Positions 1-6,198 of a stretch of DNA of 6,427 bases are shown in pieces. A model generated the notes under the pieces. It ran no database searches and had not been told where the DNA came from. It was given only the letters and a program-made list of their open reading frames with translations. The translations under genes and the position numbers were made by a program. The stretch is from CAZUGH01 sp964619785 (GTDB lineage: Bacteria; Bacillota; Clostridia; Lachnospirales; Lachnospiraceae): assembly GCA_964619785.1 (NCBI GenBank), contig CAZUGH010000088.1:1-6427 (forward strand), in the 5' to 3' direction. Within the stretch, counting starts at the first letter, position 1, and every line of letters starts with the position of its first letter.

Positions 1-1703
1 CAACACGCCCTTATAATACTTCATCTCATCCTGAATCAAACTATCAATCACATTCATTCCTAACACTTCTACCGGTGCCTTATCATCCGTTAGAATCTGC
101 TCGCCGCCTTGACATTGTTTCAGATTGTTCGCAACACGTTCCATCTGATTGCCAAGTTCACGATTAACCTGCGTACTCTGTAAATAATCAAGCGCTTGCG
201 AATTCGCAAAAGCAAACAATTCACGATTGGTACTTCCCATCACATCTACGGTATACGCATGTGGGAAAATGGAGCAAATCGTATCCGTTAAATATTCGTT
301 GATATCACCCTTTTCTTGTGTGTGCATGTTCATATTTACCACCATAACGCCATTCGGTGTAAGGTGATTCGACACTTCACGGAAGAATTCCTGGGAAGAC
401 ATCTGAAATGGTATCGTGATATCCTGATAGGCATCCACCATAATGACATCATATTTCTTATCGACTCCCTGTAAGTAAGCCCGTCCATCATAAGTGGCAA
501 CAGGAACATCCCCTGGAAGTTCAAAATACTTTCTTGCCAAGTCGGTAATCTTCTCATCAATCTCTACCCCTTCGACTTTTGCCCGAGGAAAATAAGTTCG
601 GCACTGTGTCGCATACGTACCACTTCCCATTCCAAGCACTAATACATCCATGCTTTCCATCTTATCATATCCAGCCAGAATAGGGGCCGCCAATGCATAA
701 TCATAATACATTCCTGTCAGGGTATCTTCTTTCATATGAATCGACTGAACGCCAAATAACACATTTGTTGAAAGAGTAACACTTCGTTCGTCCTCTGCCA
801 CCTGAAGGTAATTGTAGACAGACTCCCCTTCATATGTTAAATCATTTTGCCAAAATGCAAAACTACTTGTGTTACCAAAGATACTACATAATATAAAGAT
901 AACAATTGCCACCGCACAGATTTTACGTCCTCTTTTTTCTGATATAAAGTAAATCAACCCAAGCAGCAACAAAATTCCCGAGAAAATCAAAAAAGTCACG
1001 GCTGTTCCCACCGTCGGTATCGTGATAAATGTTGGCAAAAAAGTTCCAATGATACTACCAACTGTGTTACATGCTCCCAGGTTACCGACAATCTTACCGC
1101 TATCATCAAGACTTCCTACCGTGTATTTTACAAGTGATGGAGTCACAGTTCCTAATAAGAACAACGGAAAGACAAATACAAGCATGCACGAGACAAAGGC
1201 AGCTATAATAAGAAAATTATTATTAACTGCTAACACAAGCAGAGCAGAAACACCCAAAATAATATATTTGCCCACCACTGGAATTGCCGCAATCCATACT
1301 GCCGCAATCAAAATTCTGCGATACAGCTTGTCCGGATTGGGGTCTTTATCCGCTTGTCTGCCACCCCACATATTGCCGAGTGCCATNNNNNNNNNNNNNN
1401 NNNNNNNNNNNNNNNNNNNNNNNNNNNNNNNNNNNNNNNNNNNNNNNNNNNNNNNNNNNNNNNNNNNNNNNNNNNNNNNNNNNNNNCCGGATTGGGGTCT
1501 TTATCCGCTTGTCTGCCACCCCACATATTGCCGAGTGCCATCGCAATCATAATTGTTCCTATGATAATGGTCCACACAATCTGTGATGAACTAAAGTATG
1601 GTGCTAATAATCTGCTTGCTCCTAACTCGACTGCCATTACCGCCATACCTGCAAAAAATTCTGTTAGATAAAGATACACTTTATTCCCAAGTATATGGTT
1701 CAT
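1..1703 (-). CDS. Membrane-fused spermidine synthase-like protein (MFS-like N-terminus plus SAM-dependent aminopropyl/methyltransferase-fold domain), partial and containing a scaffold gap
   Basis: Starts at ATG 1703 with GGAGG (1713-1709) five bases upstream; it is still open at the window edge, so the C-terminus is missing. With the 100 Ns and one 55-base duplicate removed, I read 516 continuous residues. Residues 1-235 are mostly hydrophobic membrane segments (about 10-32, 42-62, 77-95, 97-115, 117-135, 157-175, 180-202 and 211-227), with a GNMWGGRQAD loop like that of fused MFS/spermidine synthases. Residues about 240-516 form a Rossmann-type domain: SAM-binding GMGSG (306-310), acidic VEID (328-331), DGR (354-356), and YDVIMVDAY (366-374), whose D372 matches the catalytic Asp region of the family. 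Known: members resemble SpeE but most have no proven polyamine activity. Inferred: a membrane-tethered transferase of unknown substrate. Last gene seen of the envelope operon, probably translationally coupled to the SGNH hydrolase gene. Confidence 0.85.
1332..1541. repeat. Direct 55-base duplication flanking the gap (1332-1386 and 1487-1541), assembly artefact
   Basis: The bases at 1332-1386 and 1487-1541 are the same from CCGGATTGGG through GAGTGCCAT and abut the Ns on both sides. In the minus-strand gene both copies encode ALGNMWGGRQAD-type loop residues. A single copy gives a continuous membrane protein, and the two frames differ only by the artefact. This is best read as one genomic segment present at the ends of two contigs, not a biological tandem repeat. 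Confidence 0.93.
1387..1486. other. Assembly gap of 100 Ns inside the spermidine synthase-like gene
   Basis: Exactly 100 Ns, the conventional length for a scaffold gap of unknown size. The 55 bases on each side are identical, which shows that two overlapping contig ends were joined without merging. The gap therefore probably represents no missing DNA. The gap plus one duplicate is 155 bases, not a multiple of three, so the reading frame looks broken across it unless the ends are collapsed. Confidence 0.97.
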
Positions 1704-1713
1704 CGACGCCTCC

Positions 1714-2331
1714 TTATTTTACCTTGACAACCTTTGTTTGACTTACTTGTTGGGTACAGTAATTATGGATTTTACGATATGTGTCCGCACTATAATGAAG
1801 TCCATCCACTGTCTCATAACCTTCTTGCATTAGATAGGCATAACTATCAATGTAACCAACATCCTCGCCAAGTTCGCTTTTCATCGTTTCATTAAATTCC
1901 TCAATCATAGAGTTTCGCAATCCATTTCCTTTGCCTGCTAGGATATCATCATCCACTGGATTCACGGACATAAAATAGACCTCACAGGAAACTTCCTTTT
2001 GCAATTCATTAATCTTCTCTACATAATGAGGAGCATCTACCAAATCATTTACTCCAAAATTAATAATAATCACACAGTTCGAAGTAACCGATGCCTTTAC
2101 CCTGTCAAGATTCTGCACAAACCATGCATATCCCTGGTTCGACTCTGCCACATAGACACTATCTTCATCTTCCGTCACAGTATGCTGCATCCCAACAGTA
2201 CGAGAGTCTCCATTGAAAATAATATGTGGCGTCATCATCTCTGTACGATAATTTGTAGCCACGTTTGCTTGTGTCGCATTCATAATAGATAATGCCATCA
2301 TCCACAAGACTACTTGCCGAACAACTACCAT
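1714..2331 (-). CDS. Exported SGNH/GDSL-type hydrolase
   Basis: 205 residues from ATG 2331 to TAA 1714-1716, with AGAGG just upstream of the start. The N-terminus (about residues 1-24) is hydrophobic and fits a signal peptide or membrane anchor, so the enzyme probably acts outside the membrane. SGNH blocks are seen in order: GDSR with nucleophile S43, G67 in the NQGYAW stretch as oxyanion Gly, GVND with N95, and DGLH with D176 and H179. The family hydrolyses esters, often O-acetyl groups on cell-wall polymers, glycans or lipids; the substrate here cannot be read from sequence. It starts 27 bases after the restored end of the NlpC/P60 gene. Its stop codon is directly followed by the Shine-Dalgarno of the next gene (TAAGGAGG), so the three are very likely one transcript. 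No lesions are visible in it. Confidence 0.88.
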   Translation of the reverse strand: MVVVRQVVLWMMALSIMNATQANVATNYRTEMMTPHIIFNGDSRTVGMQHTVTEDEDSVYVAESNQGYAWFVQNLDRVKASVTSNCVIIINFGVNDLVDAPHYVEKINELQKEVSCEVYFMSVNPVDDDILAGKGNGLRNSMIEEFNETMKSELGEDVGYIDSYAYLMQEGYETVDGLHYSADTYRKIHNYCTQQVSQTKVVKVK

Positions 2332-2358
2332 TTCTACCTCTTTTCTAGAACCTATACA

Positions 2359-3638
2359 TTAGTATGGTCTACCCATAAGACAGGATGCTGCTCCATAATA
2401 ATTCGCTCTATTTGCCCAGGTCAACCCAAGAACCGGCTTACCCTTGCCATCATAATAAGCAACATAATATCCTGTCATCATTTCTACATGATATACACCT
2501 TTATATCTTCCATTATTCGAACCGTCTTAAACATCACATCTCCTGGTCGGTACTTCATCTTTTGAATATTATTGTAACTACAGTTCTTACTAACAATCTT
2601 TTTCTTCGATGCACACCACTTCGCTAGGTCTGCTGCCGTTGGAGCATAACTACGTGAGCCTGGATAAATTCCATACTTTGAATAAGATTTCCACACAAGT
2701 GAGCTGCAATCATAGTAACCGCTCTGCATACGTTTTGCCTGGCTATACTTGCAAGTCTTAGCAATTTTTTGCGCACGCTTAATTACCTTTACCATCTTAG
2801 CAGAGACAACAGATACAACACATCCAATTTTCTTATCTCCGATATTGGCTGTAATAATAGCATTGCCACTTTTCTTGCCTTTGATAACACCCTTTGAACT
2901 CACAGATGCCACCTTTTTGTTGCTTGAACTCCAGCGAACATTCTGCGTTATTCCCTTCACCTTCACGGTCTTTTTCTTCCCTTTTGCAAGAATAACAGAG
3001 TCCGCTGAAATAGAAATATTATGTATTGTTAGTGGCACAGAGAAAATCTTATCGTTAATATTAATCTGAAGCACGGTGCTTCCATATCCATAAGGATGAA
3101 TGCGAATCACATTATCTGTTAAGGTCGAATATACCTCGATTGCTGTATTTGAACTCGTCACCGAAAAATTCACATCATAGTTTGAGCTATTGAACACATA
3201 TCCACCCAACACATTAATGATTATCTCATCATAAGTACCATTTACCACAAAACTCTCGAGCGAGGTCTTGTCAAGTGTAACACCCGACATATCTAGCTTA
3301 ACTGTCAATTCATAGGTCTTACTATAAACCATACTACCATAAGAATCATATCCATACACGTTAATGCTTGCAAAACCTGTGGCTAATGCTGTGTAGTTTC
3401 CTTGTGCATCGACACTCACGGTACTCATTCCGTAGTTCATCTACTCGGTTCTTGCGATCTCATATTGCGCAATCATCTCATCCGTTGGCTTAAGACTTCC
3501 TGTTGCGCCAACGACAACTTGCAAACTCTCCGTGTTACCCCAATACTCACCTGCCGCCTTGATATCAGGTGCTTGGTAACCTGCCACACTGCCTACAAGT
3601 AATGCCATAACTAAAATTATCATTTGTATTTTCTTCAT
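2359..3638 (-). pseudogene. Secreted Ig-like (Big_2) / NlpC-P60 cell-wall hydrolase, disrupted by an in-frame TAG and a frameshift
   Basis: Restored length is about 426 residues. Residues 1-29 form a signal peptide (MKK, hydrophobic run, then AxA-like KAA). An Ig-like region follows. Residues about 211-280 are a classic Big_2 domain (VRWSSSNKKVASVSSKGVIKG). A C-terminal NlpC/P60-type peptidase domain has catalytic C311 in YYDCSSLVW and RPGDVMF. Two lesions are seen. TAG at 3443-3441 stops the frame after 65 residues, and an ATG follows at once. Near 2520-2522 one base is missing (reading ACG-GT-TCG), so the uncorrected frame ends at 2484. The other frame continues as SNNGRYKGVYHVEMMTG, with catalytic His at 2490-2488, and stops at TAA 2361-2359. 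Family role: cleaving peptidoglycan stem peptides outside the cell, with Ig-like domains acting as wall or glycan anchors. The gene is either decayed or mis-sequenced; a base lost from a GGG run would explain the shift. The stretch after TAG has no good ribosome binding site of its own. Confidence 0.8.
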
Positions 3639-3644
3639 ATTAAG

Positions 3645-3648
3645 CCTC
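3645..3648 (-). promoter_or_regulatory. Ribosome binding site that sets the start of the Ig-like/NlpC-P60 gene
   Basis: GAGG at 3648-3645 lies six bases before ATG 3638, giving an ordinary MKK signal-peptide start. The in-frame ATG at 3650 overlaps this site and has no Shine-Dalgarno of its own, so the four extra residues (MRLN) of the longer reading are unlikely to be translated. Confidence 0.75.
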
Positions 3649-3682
3649 ATTTCTGTATGAAATCTAATTTTGCATATACATC

Positions 3683-3701
3683 TATTGTATCATTCACAAT
3701 A
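3683..3701. promoter_or_regulatory. Inverted repeat TATTGT-N7-ACAATA over the minus-strand -10 box, possible operator
   Basis: Perfect six-base arms (3683-3688 and 3696-3701) around seven bases cover the -10 and part of the spacer of the operon promoter. A second small palindrome, ATACA-N5-TGTAT (3676-3690), overlaps it. A repressor bound here would block the minus-strand promoter. The AT-rich arms could arise by chance, so this is only a candidate. Confidence 0.3.
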
Positions 3702-3712
3702 TAGAGAATCAA
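3684..3712 (-). promoter_or_regulatory. Sigma-A promoter of the minus-strand envelope operon
   Basis: On the minus strand, TTGATT (3712-3707), a 17-base spacer and TACAAT (3689-3684), with TGA directly before the -10 as an extended element. The predicted start of transcription is near 3677, leaving a leader of about 40 bases before ATG 3638. This is the only good promoter seen upstream of the three minus-strand genes. Confidence 0.75.
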
Positions 3713-3714
3713 TC

Positions 3715-3743
3715 TTGAAAATAATTACCTTAAGAAGTATAAT
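3715..3743 (+). promoter_or_regulatory. Sigma-A promoter of the AEC transporter / AraC regulator pair
   Basis: TTGAAA (3715-3720), a 17-base spacer and a perfect TATAAT (3738-3743); transcription should start near 3750, about 34 bases before the transporter ATG. Its -35 is separated by only two bases from the -35 of the divergent operon promoter (3707-3712), so the two RNA polymerase sites overlap and probably compete. Confidence 0.85.
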
Positions 3744-3783
3744 GAGCGTGTTTTTGTTGATAATGTTACCGTAGGAGGAATTT

Positions 3784-4734
3784 ATGAATACTTTACTTGT
3801 TTTACAACAAATGATTGTACTTCTCGCCATGATGGCTACCGGATATCTAACTTGCCATATCGGCTGGATTGATGACCATGTATACTCACGTTTATCGAAG
3901 CTCGTGGTAAATGTGTTCAATCCGATCTTGACAATCTACAGTGTACTCGGCACTTCACTTAAAACAACAGGTCCTGTATTCTGGCAAAACATGGCTTTGG
4001 TTTTTATCTTTTATGCATTACTATTTTTAGCCGGATTTCTAGTTGTTGGAATTCTTCGTCCGTGTCCCGAAGAGCGTCCCATCTATCGTATGATGACACT
4101 TCTTCCCAACATCGGCTTTATGGGCATTCCCATTGTCGCCGCTCTCCTCGGCACCCAATACATCATCTATGTTGCTATTTACATGTTGCTATATGGAATT
4201 CTAATCTACACATATGGCATAGCATTATGTCATAAAGCCTCTCTCGCAGAAGGCAATACCCAGTCGCCAACTTCATCCTTGTGGGATAAGCTAAAGCCAA
4301 TCCTGACCAACCCCGGTATTATCGCTTCCGTCATCGCTCTTATTATCTTCTTTGGCGAAATACAAGTTCCCATTCCTGTAAAGTCCTTTCTTAACTATAT
4401 GGGTAATCCTTCGATTCCTTTATCCATGTTTTTAATTGGATGCTCTCTTTCCTTTGTGAACTTCAAGGAACTTTTAACTGATATTCGTATCTATGGATTT
4501 GTTGTATTTAAGATGTTGATTTTCCCGATTGTTTGTACATTTCTCATTCCCATTCTTCCCTTCGACGCACATATATTAAAATTGTTTATTATTATGTGTT
4601 CCATGCCAGCAGGCAGTATGGTTGTACTAATCGCAGAGGAATGTGGTGTAAAATCTTACTGCGCGACAAAAGGCGTTGTCTTATCTACGATTGTATGCGC
4701 CATTACATTTCCAATCGTAAGCCTCTTTCTTTAA
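3784..4734 (+). CDS. AEC-family membrane transporter (auxin efflux carrier-type permease)
   Basis: 316 residues, the usual length for the bacterial AEC family, from ATG 3784 (GGAGG at 3774-3778) to TAA 4732-4734. About ten membrane segments are visible (near 5-23, 37-55, 68-91, 105-123, 127-149, 177-191, 209-226, 236-256, 263-284 and 296-315), with a polar loop near 150-170. The LLPNIGFMGIP stretch (107-116) and the matching NPSIPLSMFLIGCSL stretch (208-222) are typical of the two inverted halves of this fold. Known members move small organic anions such as malate, or other carboxylates and amino acid derivatives; the substrate here is not readable. It sits in the cytoplasmic membrane. The AraC-type regulator follows after 50 bases and may control it. 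No lesion is seen. Confidence 0.87.
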   Translation: MNTLLVLQQMIVLLAMMATGYLTCHIGWIDDHVYSRLSKLVVNVFNPILTIYSVLGTSLKTTGPVFWQNMALVFIFYALLFLAGFLVVGILRPCPEERPIYRMMTLLPNIGFMGIPIVAALLGTQYIIYVAIYMLLYGILIYTYGIALCHKASLAEGNTQSPTSSLWDKLKPILTNPGIIASVIALIIFFGEIQVPIPVKSFLNYMGNPSIPLSMFLIGCSLSFVNFKELLTDIRIYGFVVFKMLIFPIVCTFLIPILPFDAHILKLFIIMCSMPAGSMVVLIAEECGVKSYCATKGVVLSTIVCAITFPIVSLFL

Positions 4735-4763
4735 TTGATATATCTGGCATAATATGCTACGAT
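4735..4763 (+). promoter_or_regulatory. Weak possible promoter for the AraC-family gene
   Basis: TTGATA (4735-4740), 17 bases, TACGAT (4758-4763). The start of transcription would fall near 4770, almost at the Shine-Dalgarno (4772-4778), which leaves a very short leader. It may add basal expression, but cotranscription with the transporter is enough to explain the gene. Confidence 0.25.
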
Positions 4764-4771
4764 ACGGATAC

Positions 4772-4778
4772 AAGGAGG
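4772..4778 (+). promoter_or_regulatory. Ribosome binding site that sets the start of the AraC-family gene
   Basis: AAGGAGG lies six bases before ATG 4785. The same frame is open back to 4533 inside the transporter gene, but none of those upstream starts has a comparable site, so 4785 is the start. Confidence 0.85.
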
Positions 4779-4784
4779 CTGCGT

Positions 4785-5555
4785 ATGATTAAAATTATTT
4801 ATGCGATGATGAATCATCGAAAAGAAGAAGGATTTGAAGATAATCTAATCTTTAATCCTGGTGAATATGAGATCATGATTTTCCAAACTCCAGTATTAAT
4901 TGAGGTCGATGGTGTCATGTCCGAGTACCCGGAGCACACTTGTATCCTATACAAGCCAGGTCAAAAGGTTCACTATCGTGCCGTCTCAGGTGAACTCCTC
5001 TATGATTGGATACGTTTCGATTGTGACGAGCCTCTATATACCAATGACTTTCTCCCCTTTGGCCAGCCCGTTCAATGTACGAATTATAATGGTTACATCG
5101 TATACTGGCAAGCGGTTGCCAATGAGAATTACTGGGTCTATGGAAGCTCAAAGTATGTCTGCGAACAGCTGATGCATATTATTTTCCATCACCTGCATGA
5201 CTATGCTTATCACTCAGATGCGAACAAATATCGCGATTCTTTTATGTCTCTTAGAGGAAAAATCTATCAGTTTCCTGCCAACGATTGGTCTTTAGAGCAT
5301 ATGGCCTCCACCGTTCACCTAAGTGTACGTTCTTTACAAAAGCTTTATAAAGATTTTTTTCATATCTCCTGTATCAATGAAGTAATCGTCAGTCGAACGA
5401 ACCATGCCAAAGTCCTTTTATTACAGACAAATGACAGTATTGCAGAAGTTTGCGAGCAATGCGGATACAATAATCAGGAACATTTCTGTCGGCAATTTAA
5501 AAAGCAGGTAGGGATGACTCCGACCCAATATCGCAAGCTTTCACAAACGACGTAA
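4785..5555 (+). CDS. AraC/XylS-family transcriptional regulator
   Basis: 256 residues, TAA at 5553-5555. The N-terminal part (about 15-110) is rich in beta strands with a PGQKVHY turn (58-64), like the cupin-type sensing domain of AraC proteins. The C-terminal part holds the two helix-turn-helix units of the family: first at about 168-205 (WSLEHMASTVHLSVRSLQKL), second at about 217-253 (SIAEVCEQCGYNNQEHFCRQFKK, then GMTPTQYRKL, the family signature). It binds DNA in the cytoplasm, usually as an activator that responds to a small molecule. Inferred: it controls the adjacent transporter, itself, or the divergent envelope operon whose promoter lies beside the transporter promoter; its ligand may be the transporter's substrate. 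The length is a little short for the family (commonly 270-300) but both domains are complete. Confidence 0.88.
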   Translation: MIKIIYAMMNHRKEEGFEDNLIFNPGEYEIMIFQTPVLIEVDGVMSEYPEHTCILYKPGQKVHYRAVSGELLYDWIRFDCDEPLYTNDFLPFGQPVQCTNYNGYIVYWQAVANENYWVYGSSKYVCEQLMHIIFHHLHDYAYHSDANKYRDSFMSLRGKIYQFPANDWSLEHMASTVHLSVRSLQKLYKDFFHISCINEVIVSRTNHAKVLLLQTNDSIAEVCEQCGYNNQEHFCRQFKKQVGMTPTQYRKLSQTT

Positions 5556-5642
5556 TTTAGAGTATCCTCTCATATTTTAACATTTTTACCCAATAAATAC
5601 TTTTATTTCGTAACATTTTATTATTTTATTAGACTGTGTAAA

Positions 5643-5671
5643 TTGACTATATTTGGTCGTAGTGCTATGAT
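5643..5671 (+). promoter_or_regulatory. Sigma-A promoter of the AbrB-family gene
   Basis: TTGACT (5643-5648), a 17-base spacer and TATGAT (5666-5671), with TGC immediately before the -10 as an extended element. Transcription should start near 5678, about 25 bases before ATG 5703. The 87 bases before it (5556-5642) are AT-rich, with a direct repeat TAACATTTT (5578 and 5611) and no gene. Confidence 0.83.
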
Positions 5672-5702
5672 TAACCTACATTCAGAGAAAAGGAGAGAAC
5701 CT

Positions 5703-5957
5703 ATGAAAAATACTGGTATTGATAGAAGACTTGATGATTTAGGAAGAATCACTTTACCGATTGAACTGAGACGTTCCCTTGATATTGCGGACAGAGACTC
5801 CCTTGAGATTTATACAGAAGATGATAAGATTATTCTCAAGAAGAAGAACACTGGTGATGTTTTCACTGGCTCTACCGAAGATTTGATTGACTATCACGAC
5901 AAACAAGTGTCGAAAGAATCAATCAAAGAATTAGCTAAGCTTGCTGGTTTAATTTAA
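5703..5957 (+). CDS. abrB: AbrB/MazE/SpoVT-family transition-state regulator
   Basis: 84 residues from ATG 5703 (AAGGAGAG at 5690-5696) to TAA 5955-5957. Residues 1-47 are a full AbrB-type swapped-hairpin DNA-binding domain: TGIDRRLDDLGRITLP, ELRRSLDI, then DSLEIY and KIILKK. It closely matches Bacillus AbrB as I remember it, including the basic R8, R9, R15, R23 and R24 region. The C-terminus (48-84) is shorter than in Bacillus and ends in a helix, KESIKELAKLAGLI, probably for multimerization. At the position of the AbrB cysteine (Cys54 in Bacillus numbering) this protein has Asp52 before VFTG. Known role: a DNA-binding dimer or tetramer that represses stationary-phase genes. It stands alone, with its own promoter and terminator, and is not placed beside a toxin gene, so an antitoxin role is unlikely. 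Confidence 0.88.
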   Translation: MKNTGIDRRLDDLGRITLPIELRRSLDIADRDSLEIYTEDDKIILKKKNTGDVFTGSTEDLIDYHDKQVSKESIKELAKLAGLI

Positions 5958-5976
5958 TCATATATCCCTTTAGTGT

Positions 5977-6011
5977 GGGAGGAGTCCCCCTAGACTCCTC
6001 CCTTTCCTTTT
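5977..6011 (+). terminator. Rho-independent terminator of the AbrB-family gene
   Basis: A perfect ten-base stem, GGGAGGAGTC (5977-5986) with GACTCCTCCC (5993-6002), a six-base loop, then a T-rich tail TTTCCTTTT (6003-6011). It begins 19 bases after the stop codon. The tail is interrupted by CC, but the stem is very stable. Confidence 0.9.
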
Positions 6012-6014
6012 AAG

Positions 6015-6035
6015 TATGTTCTCACATTGAACATA
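6015..6035. repeat. Inverted repeat TATGTTC-N7-GAACATA between two terminators
   Basis: Perfect seven-base arms at 6015-6021 and 6029-6035. It could be an operator or a small hairpin; there is no T tract after it. The arms resemble neither the usual LexA box (GAAC-N4-GTTC) nor another site I can name. Confidence 0.4.
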
Positions 6036-6084
6036 GATACCAAAGATAACTATTACGAATGATAAAATTAATACAAATGAAGAC

Positions 6085-6118
6085 AGAGGCTGTTCGCAGG
6101 AACAGCTTCTTTTTTTTT
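6085..6118 (+). terminator. Second strong rho-independent terminator
   Basis: An eleven-base stem, AGAGGCTGTTC (6085-6095) with GAACAGCTTCT (6100-6110), with one G-U pair, a GCAG loop and a run of nine Ts (6110-6118). No gene ends between this and the previous terminator, so it either backs up the AbrB terminator or ends a short non-coding transcript. It directly precedes the next promoter and insulates it. Confidence 0.88.
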
Positions 6119-6132
6119 ACAAAAATGTGTGG

Positions 6133-6138
6133 TATAAT
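6133..6138 (+). promoter_or_regulatory. Extended -10 promoter for the last gene
   Basis: A perfect TATAAT (6133-6138) preceded by TGG, an extended -10 element. The -35 region at the right distance is only the T tract of the preceding terminator, so recognition would rest on the -10. Transcription would start near 6145, leaving a leader of about 54 bases before ATG 6199 with no clear structure. Confidence 0.6.
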
Positions 6139-6198
6139 GTAAAAAACTAACAAATCTAAAGTAGCGTGAATCAACAAAGCACCCAGAATGGAGGCACA

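Noticed and set aside
336..560. Minus-strand open frame of 74 codons
   Set aside because: It is out of frame with the synthase-like domain, which reads cleanly through the whole interval with all family motifs.
1022..1671. Plus-strand open frames running through the N gap
   Set aside because: They depend on Ns being read as coding and lie opposite the membrane domain of the synthase-like gene; no ribosome binding site and no family resemblance.
4533..4784. N-terminal extension of the AraC-family frame into the transporter gene
   Set aside because: The 84 extra residues overlap the transporter coding region in another frame, do not look like any AraC domain, and lack a ribosome binding site; AAGGAGG precedes ATG 4785.
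5556..5620. Terminator after the AraC-family gene
   Set aside because: The only hairpins are a four-base AGAG/CTCT stem and an AT-only AATAAA/TTTATT stem; neither is stable enough to call.
5643..5702. Upstream TTG start for the AbrB-family protein
   Set aside because: The TTG is the -35 box of its promoter, and AbrB proteins begin at MKxTG, which matches ATG 5703 with a good ribosome binding site.
6059..6142. 27-codon open frame starting at ATG 6059
   Set aside because: No Shine-Dalgarno, and it runs through the terminator hairpin, its T tract and the next promoter.
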